Assembly (NCBI GenBank): GCA_005880805.1
Contig: VBFZ01000068.1
Coordinates: forward strand, 1-9,726
Length of the DNA stretch: 9,726 nucleotides
Direction: 5' to 3'
Source: Chloroflexota bacterium
GTDB lineage: Bacteria; Chloroflexota; Limnocylindria; Limnocylindrales; CSP1-4
The position numbers and the translations under genes were made by a program. The notes under the pieces are model-generated. The model did no database searches. It worked only from the letters and a program-made list of their open reading frames with translations, and was not told the DNA's origin. This document shows, in pieces, positions 4,937 through 9,726 of the stretch (position 1 is its first letter; each line of letters begins with the position of its first letter).

Positions 4937-6414
4937 GAGCCGCGCACCAGCTGCTCGCCCACCGCCACGAGCGCGTCACGCTCCCCTACCGACGTCGCCT
5001 CGGTGTAGACGCGGACCAGCGGCTCGGTGCCGCTCGTCCGGATGAGCAGCCACGATCCGTCGTCGACGAAGAACTTGAACCCGTCATTCGTCGCCAGGGG
5101 GTCCGTCTGCACGACGCGGCGCCCGTTGAGCTCGGAGGGGGGCGACTGGCTGAGTCGGCTCTGGAGCCGTTCCTTCAGCGCCGGGTATGTCGATCGGTCC
5201 ACGTGGACGTCGATACGCCGGTAGAACGCCGGCCCGGCAATCTCGTGGAAGTGCTCGAGTGCCTTTGAGACCGGCCAGTGACCGGCAGCCTTCTCGCGGA
5301 GGAACAGGTCCAGCAGCAGCAGATCGGCGTAGATGCCGTCTCGCTCGGGCAGGTGCATGCCGAAGCCGAAGCCGCCCGATTCCTCGCCGCCCATCATCGC
5401 GCCTGTCTCGATCATCTTCGGGCCGATGTACTTGAAGCCGACCGACGTCTCGTAGACCTTGATGCCGTAGCGCTCGCCGAGCCGCTCCGCCATCGACGTG
5501 TTGTTCACGCTCTTCACGACGGGCTCGCGCAGGCCGCGGTGTTCGGCGAGGTAGTACATCAGCAGGCCGGTCACCTCGAGCTGGTGGATGAAGCGGCCTC
5601 GCTCGTCCGCCGCCCCCGCTCGGTCGGCGTCCCCGTCGAGCAGCAGGCCGAGGTCGTAGCCGTTGCCGGCCAGCATCCCGAGCGCCTCGTCGACGTGCGG
5701 CTGGATAGGCTCGGGGTTGACCCCGCCGAAGTAGGGATTGCGCTCCTGGTGGATCTCGGTGACGCGGATCTTCCCGCGGCCCAGAAGGCGCGACAGCCAG
5801 CCGGCACCGGCGCCCCACATCGGCTCGACCAGCACGTGGACGTCCGCGGCGCGCAGGGCGTCCAAGTCGACCGTCCGTCGCAGGAAGCGCTCGTAGCCCG
5901 GAAAGGGGTCGAAGCGTTCGACCCGTCCGGCGGCCTCCGCGTCGGCGAACGGCCGCTGCTCGATGTAGCGGCCGCCGTTCTCGGCAATCGTCGCCTCGAG
6001 AACCTTGAGGATCTCCGGCCCGGCCGCGGAGCCGCTGGGCGACTTGACCTTGAAGCCGTTGTCGGTCCACGGGTTGTGGCTGGCCGTGATGACGATGCCG
6101 GCTGCCGCTCCCCGCTCGACCACCTCGTACGACGACATCTGCGTCGGCACCGCGTGGACGGCGTAGGCGACCGGGATGTCGCGTGCCAGCAGGACTTCGG
6201 CCGCAGCGATGGCGAAGTGTTCCGAGGCGAACCGGCGGTCGTAGGCGATGACCACGCCTTTCGACTGCTGGCCCTCCTGTTCGACGTAGCGAGCAACACC
6301 GTCGGCGCACCGGCGGACGTTCTCGAAAGTGAACTCGTCCGCGATCCGAGCCCGCCAGCCGTCCGTGCCGAAGACGATCCGGGTGGGAGCCGGCGCCGCC
6401 GCGACCTCGGTCAT
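4933..6414 (-). CDS. Phosphomannomutase / phosphoglucomutase family protein (alpha-D-phosphohexomutase)
   Basis: A 493-residue cytosolic enzyme that interconverts hexose 6- and 1-phosphates, here most likely making mannose-1-P for the guanylyltransferase. The four domains show their loops in order: catalytic phosphoserine Ser112 in TASHNP (110-115), Mg-binding DGDADR at 260-265, sugar-binding GGEESGG at 342-348, and phosphate-binding RTSGTEP at 459-465. The metal loop is DGDADR rather than the commoner DGDGDR, with all Asp retained. GEESGG rather than GEMSGH is common in mutases acting on glucose phosphates, so dual glucose/mannose use is possible. The ATG at 6414 overlaps the guanylyltransferase stop (ATGA) and has AGGAGAG 6 bases upstream (6427-6421). 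The frame is open much further upstream, but that part lies over the neighbouring gene and is not homologous. Confidence 0.93.
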   Translation of the reverse strand: MTEVAAAPAPTRIVFGTDGWRARIADEFTFENVRRCADGVARYVEQEGQQSKGVVIAYDRRFASEHFAIAAAEVLLARDIPVAYAVHAVPTQMSSYEVVERGAAAGIVITASHNPWTDNGFKVKSPSGSAAGPEILKVLEATIAENGGRYIEQRPFADAEAAGRVERFDPFPGYERFLRRTVDLDALRAADVHVLVEPMWGAGAGWLSRLLGRGKIRVTEIHQERNPYFGGVNPEPIQPHVDEALGMLAGNGYDLGLLLDGDADRAGAADERGRFIHQLEVTGLLMYYLAEHRGLREPVVKSVNNTSMAERLGERYGIKVYETSVGFKYIGPKMIETGAMMGGEESGGFGFGMHLPERDGIYADLLLLDLFLREKAAGHWPVSKALEHFHEIAGPAFYRRIDVHVDRSTYPALKERLQSRLSQSPPSELNGRRVVQTDPLATNDGFKFFVDDGSWLLIRTSGTEPLVRVYTEATSVGERDALVAVGEQLVRGS

Positions 6415-7484
6415 GTGCCACTCTCCTGTGCGATGACGCGCTCGAGGAGCGCATCGAGCGCCCGTTCGTCGGCGCGGGCCCCGGCCAGCAGCGCCATGGG
6501 CGATTCGGACCGAATGCTCTCCTGTGGACCGGCGGTCATCATCAGGTGGCCGTTGGTCGAGTGGACGAGCAGGTCGTCGACCCCGAGCTCGATCGCCTCG
6601 CCCGGTGGCACCACACGGCCGTGAGCACCTTCGGCACGATGGCCCGGCAGCACCTCGAGCAACGCGGTCCAGTTGCCGACGTCGCTCCAGCCGACGTCCA
6701 TCGACGCCATGACGACGCGATGGTCCTGCGCGGCGCCCTCCATGACCGCCCGGTCGATCGAAAGGGGGCTGATGAGGTCGTATGCCATCTGGAGCGCAAG
6801 CTCCGAGCCGTACGCCGGCCCGATGACGGTCATGAGCGACGTGTAGCGCTCGAGCGCGCTGCGGATCGCCTCCCGGCGCCAGACGAAAATGCCGGCATTC
6901 CACGCAGTCCCCGACCGCCCGTAGAGGTCGTGAGCCCGCGCCTGCGTGGGCTTCTCCTCGAAGGCGTCGAGCGGGTACACCCGCAGGTCGTGCAGGTCCG
7001 CGCCATGGTCGAGGTTCGGGAGCAGGTACCCGTAATCGCTGGACGGACCTGTCGGCTGGATCCCCAGCGTCACGAGCGGCCCCTCGATGTCGAGCGCGCC
7101 CTCCGCGACGGCCGCGGCGCCCCGCAGCACCCCCTGGAACACGTCGACCTTTCCAATCCAGTGGTCGGCTGGCAGGACGAGCATGACCTCGTCGTCCGGC
7201 CGCTCGATGCCCACCGTGGCAAGGGCGATCGCCGCCGCCGTATTGCGGCCGACCGGCTCGGGCAGGACCCGAACCTGGGGCAGTTGCGTTCGCACGATCT
7301 CGCCATACCGGCGGTCGGTGACGACGAAGACGTCCTCGGGCGGCATGAGGCCGGTCAGCCGATCGACCGTCAGCTGCAGGAGCGAGCGGTCGCCGAGCAG
7401 GGGCAGGAAGGGCTTCGGGCGACCGGGTGAGCTGAGCGGCCACAGCCGCGTCCCGCCGCCACCGGCCAGGATTACTGCGTACAT
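6411..7484 (-). CDS. manC: Mannose-1-phosphate guanylyltransferase (GDP-mannose pyrophosphorylase)
   Basis: A 357-residue cytosolic enzyme that joins mannose-1-P and GTP to give GDP-mannose for glycans. The nucleotide-binding loop GGGGTRLWPLS (8-18) with KPF (24-26) opens the protein. EPVGRNTAAAI (76-86), LPADHWI (104-110), FEEKP (175-179) and WNAGIFVW (195-202) follow, then DVGWSDVGNW. These are the standard motifs of the GMP family. It lacks the C-terminal isomerase domain of bifunctional ManC; a separate cupin two genes downstream resembles that domain. First gene of the operon. The ATG at 7484 has no Shine-Dalgarno, but TAGAAT lies 9 bases upstream, suggesting leaderless transcription. 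The 160-bp gap to metK shows no clear terminator. Confidence 0.93.
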   Translation of the reverse strand: MYAVILAGGGGTRLWPLSSPGRPKPFLPLLGDRSLLQLTVDRLTGLMPPEDVFVVTDRRYGEIVRTQLPQVRVLPEPVGRNTAAAIALATVGIERPDDEVMLVLPADHWIGKVDVFQGVLRGAAAVAEGALDIEGPLVTLGIQPTGPSSDYGYLLPNLDHGADLHDLRVYPLDAFEEKPTQARAHDLYGRSGTAWNAGIFVWRREAIRSALERYTSLMTVIGPAYGSELALQMAYDLISPLSIDRAVMEGAAQDHRVVMASMDVGWSDVGNWTALLEVLPGHRAEGAHGRVVPPGEAIELGVDDLLVHSTNGHLMMTAGPQESIRSESPMALLAGARADERALDALLERVIAQESGT

Positions 7485-7493
7485 GGCCGGCCC

Positions 7494-7499
7494 ATTCTA
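7494..7499 (-). promoter_or_regulatory. Possible -10 box for a leaderless manC transcript
   Basis: TAGAAT on the minus strand ends 9 bases before the manC ATG, so transcription would begin at or next to the start codon. The gene has no Shine-Dalgarno, which fits. No clear -35 is seen 16-18 bases upstream. Confidence 0.4.
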
Positions 7500-7644
7500 G
7501 TCGTCGGCTAGATCGGCACTGCGGCGGCGCACTCGTGCGTTGCCCGCTCCGCCGGAGCGCCGATCAGGTCCACCAGCACCGCCGTTGGGGTTCGCGGTCA
7601 GATGGATCGATCACGCGATCGGCGGGAGGTGGCGCGTGCAAGCC

Positions 7645-8901
7645 TCAGGACCGGCTGACGACCTCGGCCGGCCGCTGGACGCGAGTGGCCGGCTTGTACG
7701 CGGTGACCCCCGCCTCGGCCGCCAGGAGTTCCGCTTTCTCCGTGCGCTCCCACGGCAGGTCGAGATCAGGGCGTCCGAAGTGGCCATAGGCGGCAGTCTG
7801 CCGGTAGATCGGCCGCCGGAGGTCGAGCGCGTCGATGATCGCGGCCGGGCGCAGGTCGAAATGCCGTTCGATCAGCGCCTGGATCTCCTCGTCCGGAAGC
7901 TTGCCTGTCCCGAACGACTCCACCTGCATGCTGATGGGGTGGGCGATCCCGATGCCGTACGCGACCTCAACCTCGAAGCGGTCGGCAAGGCCGGCGGCGA
8001 CCACGTTCTTGGCCACCCACCGTGCCGCGTACGCGGCCGAGCGGTCGACCTTCGTCGGGTCCTTGCCGCTGAACGCGCCGCCGCCGTGGCGGGCCATGCC
8101 GCCGTAGCTGTCGACGATGATCTTTCGACCGGTGAGGCCTGCGTCGCCCATGGGCCCGCCGGTCACGAAGCGGCCGGTGGGGTTGACGTGCATGACCGGA
8201 TCGCTCTTGCGGAGCTCGCGCGGGATCGTCGGCAGGATCAGGGTCTCGACGATGTCCTGGCGGATTCGTTCCTGCCGCGCGTCGGGGTCGTGCTGCGCGG
8301 AGACGACCACGGTTCGCACTCTGCGGGGAACGCCCCGCGCGTACTCGACCGTGACCTGCGTCTTGCCGTCCGGCCGGAGGTACGGCAGCTGGCCGCTCTT
8401 GCGGACCTCGGCGAGCCGTCGCGCCATACGGTGGGCGAGCGCAATCGGGAGCGGCATCAGCTCCGGGGTCTCGCGGCATGCGAATCCGAACATCATTCCC
8501 TGGTCGCCGGCGCCGAGCTCGTAGGAAGGGGCCGCGTCTTCGCGCACCTCGAGCGCCGAGTCGACGCCCATTGAGATGTCCTTCGACTGCTCCTTGATGC
8601 TGACCAGCGTGCCGCAGGTCAGGTAGTCGAAGCCATAGTCGGCCCGCGTGTAGCCGATGTCCCGGACGGTGTCGCGCACGACGGCCTGGAAGTCGACGTA
8701 GGTCGACGTCGTGATCTCGCCGAGGACCATGACGAGCCCGGTCGTGGTAGCAGCCTCGCAGGCCACGCGGGCATTCGGATCGTCGGCGATGATCGCGTCC
8801 AGGATCGCGTCGCTCACCTGATCGCACATCTTGTCCGGGTGGCCCTCGGTGACCGATTCCGAGGTGAAGAGGTACTGCTCGGCCTCGACGATGCTGGGCA
8901 T
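7645..8901 (-). CDS. metK: S-adenosylmethionine synthetase (methionine adenosyltransferase)
   Basis: A 418-residue cytosolic enzyme that makes S-adenosylmethionine from methionine and ATP. The three family signatures are intact: SESVTEGHPDK at 14-24 (catalytic His21, metal-binding Asp23), GAGDQGMMFGFA at 130-141, and GGGAFSGKDPTKVDRS at 273-288 (phosphate loop). It is slightly longer than the roughly 380-400 residues usual for bacteria; extra length lies near VPRRVRTVVV and at the C-terminus. The ATG at 8901 is chosen because AGGGAG (8911-8906) lies 4 bases upstream and the protein starts close to the conserved YLFTSESVTEG; an upstream in-frame ATG at 8973 would add 24 unmatched residues. I see no SAM riboswitch in the leader. 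A TAnnnT box (TACCCT, 8969-8964) may be its -10. It is divergent from the kynureninase gene. Confidence 0.96.
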   Translation of the reverse strand: MPSIVEAEQYLFTSESVTEGHPDKMCDQVSDAILDAIIADDPNARVACEAATTTGLVMVLGEITTSTYVDFQAVVRDTVRDIGYTRADYGFDYLTCGTLVSIKEQSKDISMGVDSALEVREDAAPSYELGAGDQGMMFGFACRETPELMPLPIALAHRMARRLAEVRKSGQLPYLRPDGKTQVTVEYARGVPRRVRTVVVSAQHDPDARQERIRQDIVETLILPTIPRELRKSDPVMHVNPTGRFVTGGPMGDAGLTGRKIIVDSYGGMARHGGGAFSGKDPTKVDRSAAYAARWVAKNVVAAGLADRFEVEVAYGIGIAHPISMQVESFGTGKLPDEEIQALIERHFDLRPAAIIDALDLRRPIYRQTAAYGHFGRPDLDLPWERTEKAELLAAEAGVTAYKPATRVQRPAEVVSRS

Positions 8902-8963
8902 CCTGCTCCCTGTGCGGTGGTCGCTCGGGATGATTCCGCCGCGGGGATCCGGCGACGGGTGGC

Positions 8964-8969
8964 AGGGTA
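8964..8969 (-). promoter_or_regulatory. Possible -10 box for metK
   Basis: TACCCT (TAnnnT) on the minus strand would give a leader of about 55-60 nt ending in the AGGGAG ribosome binding site of metK. No good -35 is seen, so this is tentative. Confidence 0.25.
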
Positions 8970-9024
8970 GCACCTAGGCCGGAAGGGTTCCCGAGCCACC
9001 CGAGAGTCCCATTCGCGAGACCTC

Positions 9025-9030
9025 TAGACT
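9025..9030 (+). promoter_or_regulatory. Possible -10 box for a leaderless kynU transcript
   Basis: TAGACT ends 6 bases before the kynU ATG at 9037. With normal -10 to start-site spacing, transcription would begin at the ATG itself. AAGG at 9032-9035 is only one base from the ATG, too close to act as a Shine-Dalgarno. No clear -35 is visible. Confidence 0.4.
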
Positions 9031-9036
9031 CAAGGC

Positions 9037-9726
9037 ATGACCGCGACCGAGGCGCCGACCGACCGCTCCTACGCCGAAGAACTGGATGCGGGCGATCCAC
9101 TGGGCGCCTTCCGGGAGCGGTTCGTGATCGACGATCCGGGCCTGATCTACCTCGACGGCAACTCCCTTGGGCGGCTGCCCAGGTCGACGCAGGCTCGCCT
9201 CCACCAGCTGATCGACAGCGAATGGGGCCGGGAGCTCATCGACGGCTGGGATCGCTGGCTGGACCTGCCGATGACGGTAGGCGACCTGATCGGGACGGAG
9301 CTGCTGGGCGCGCGACAGGGCGAAGTCGTGGTGGCCGATTCCACGACGGTCAACTTCTATCGCGTGGCAGCCGCCGCCCTCGACGCCCGGACCGGTCGGC
9401 GCGCCATCCTGACCGACCGCCCGAACTTCCCGACCGACCGGTACGTGCTCCAGGGTGTCGCCGCGGCACGTGATCTCGCCGTCAGGTGGCTGGAACCCGA
9501 CCCCGTCGAGGGGACGCAGCCGAGCGACGTGGAGGCAGCGCTGGACGGAGACGTCGCGCTCGTCACGCTGAGCATGGTCAACTACCGGTCGTCGGCGCTG
9601 GCAGACCTGCCGGCGATCACCCGACTCGCGCACGACGCCGGCGCGCTCGTCCTCTGGGAACTCAGCCATGCTGTGGGCGCCGTGCCCGTCGAGCTCGAGG
9701 AGCACGGTGTGGATCTCGCCGTCGGG
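9037..9726 (+). CDS. kynU: Kynureninase, 5' part (runs off the window end)
   Basis: The first 230 residues of a fold-type I PLP enzyme that cleaves kynurenine to anthranilate and alanine (or 3-hydroxykynurenine likewise) in tryptophan breakdown. Family markers include IYLDGNSLGRLP (37-48), VADSTTVNFYR (99-109, near the PLP phosphate), DRPNFPTDRYVLQG (127-140), SMVNYRS (179-185) and WELSHAVGAVPVEL (207-220). In characterised kynureninases the last motif is (W/F)DLxH, its Asp contacts the PLP ring nitrogen, and the PLP lysine lies 26 residues on; here that residue is Glu208 and the lysine would be at about 234, four codons beyond the window. The ATG at 9037 fits the family's N-terminus. The gene is divergent from metK, sharing a 135-bp gap. 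No other kynurenine-pathway gene is visible. Confidence 0.92.
   Translation, partial: MTATEAPTDRSYAEELDAGDPLGAFRERFVIDDPGLIYLDGNSLGRLPRSTQARLHQLIDSEWGRELIDGWDRWLDLPMTVGDLIGTELLGARQGEVVVADSTTVNFYRVAAAALDARTGRRAILTDRPNFPTDRYVLQGVAAARDLAVRWLEPDPVEGTQPSDVEAALDGDVALVTLSMVNYRSSALADLPAITRLAHDAGALVLWELSHAVGAVPVELEEHGVDLAVG

Noticed and set aside
5278..6624. Long open frame on the plus strand opposite the mutase gene
   Set aside because: It is the antisense of a clearly conserved gene. High GC keeps opposite frames open, and the translation has no recognisable motifs.
6415..7443. In-frame upstream extension of the mutase gene, giving an 836-residue protein
   Set aside because: It overlaps the guanylyltransferase gene in another frame and has low-complexity Arg/Ala/Gly composition; the ATG at 6414 has a ribosome binding site and the family's normal N-terminus.
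7545..7559. CGCTCC-GCC-GGAGCG hairpin in the metK-manC gap as a terminator
   Set aside because: The 6-bp stem has a 3-base loop and no T-run on either side; too weak to call in GC-rich DNA.
7540..8574. Long open frame on the plus strand opposite metK
   Set aside because: Same reason: it mirrors a strongly conserved gene and has no protein-like features.
8902..9036. SAM riboswitch before metK
   Set aside because: I looked for SAM-I-type conserved blocks in the leader and found none; the leader is short and only a ribosome binding site and a weak -10 are visible.
1..9726. A new defence or mobile system
   Set aside because: Every sizeable gene except the small SWIM protein belongs to a known metabolic or transport family, and there are no integrases, transposases, nucleases, toxins or attachment sites.

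Overview
This is high-GC DNA, dense with genes. Ordinary metabolic and transport genes fill almost all of it. Very long spurious reading frames opposite the real genes, short ATGA/GTGA couplings, Pro/Ser-repeat lipoprotein tails and TAnnnT boxes a few bases before ATG fit a GC-rich Chloroflexota (Limnocylindria-like) or deep actinobacterial genome. That placement is inference from style; there is no rRNA or tRNA here to test it.

Positions 1-687 (+) hold the 3' end of a GcvT/aminomethyltransferase-family gene. It runs tail to tail into a minus-strand B12-type ABC importer and overlaps its last gene by 44 bp. Read on the minus strand, the importer is: a cobalamin riboswitch (about 3691-3822), a substrate-binding lipoprotein (btuF-like, 3651-2542), an FecCD/BtuC permease (2535-1459) and an ATPase (btuD-like, 1462-644). 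The riboswitch supports a corrinoid rather than a ferric siderophore as substrate. Positions 3839-4052 carry no gene but contain nested inverted repeats. A 90-residue stand-alone SWIM zinc-finger protein follows (4325-4053, minus) with its own likely promoter and a good ribosome binding site. A 5 x 8-bp tandem repeat lies at 4536-4575.

Positions 4595-7484 (minus) form a tightly coupled three-gene operon for sugar nucleotide supply: mannose-1-phosphate guanylyltransferase, a phosphomannomutase/phosphoglucomutase, and a small cupin like the C-terminal isomerase domain of type II PMI/GMP enzymes. Together they could take fructose-6-P to GDP-mannose. Next comes metK (S-adenosylmethionine synthetase, 8901-7645, minus). 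Divergent from metK is a partial kynureninase gene (9037 to the window end, plus), cut four codons before its expected PLP lysine.

I see no mobile element, CRISPR array, tRNA or rRNA, and no convincing new multigene system. The points most worth a second look are the riboswitch and its possible Shine-Dalgarno-masking helix, an Asp-to-Glu change at the PLP-ring contact of kynureninase, the split and reordered PMI/GMP module, the mini SWIM protein, the structured gap at 3955-4045, and the TAGAnT boxes suggesting leaderless transcription.
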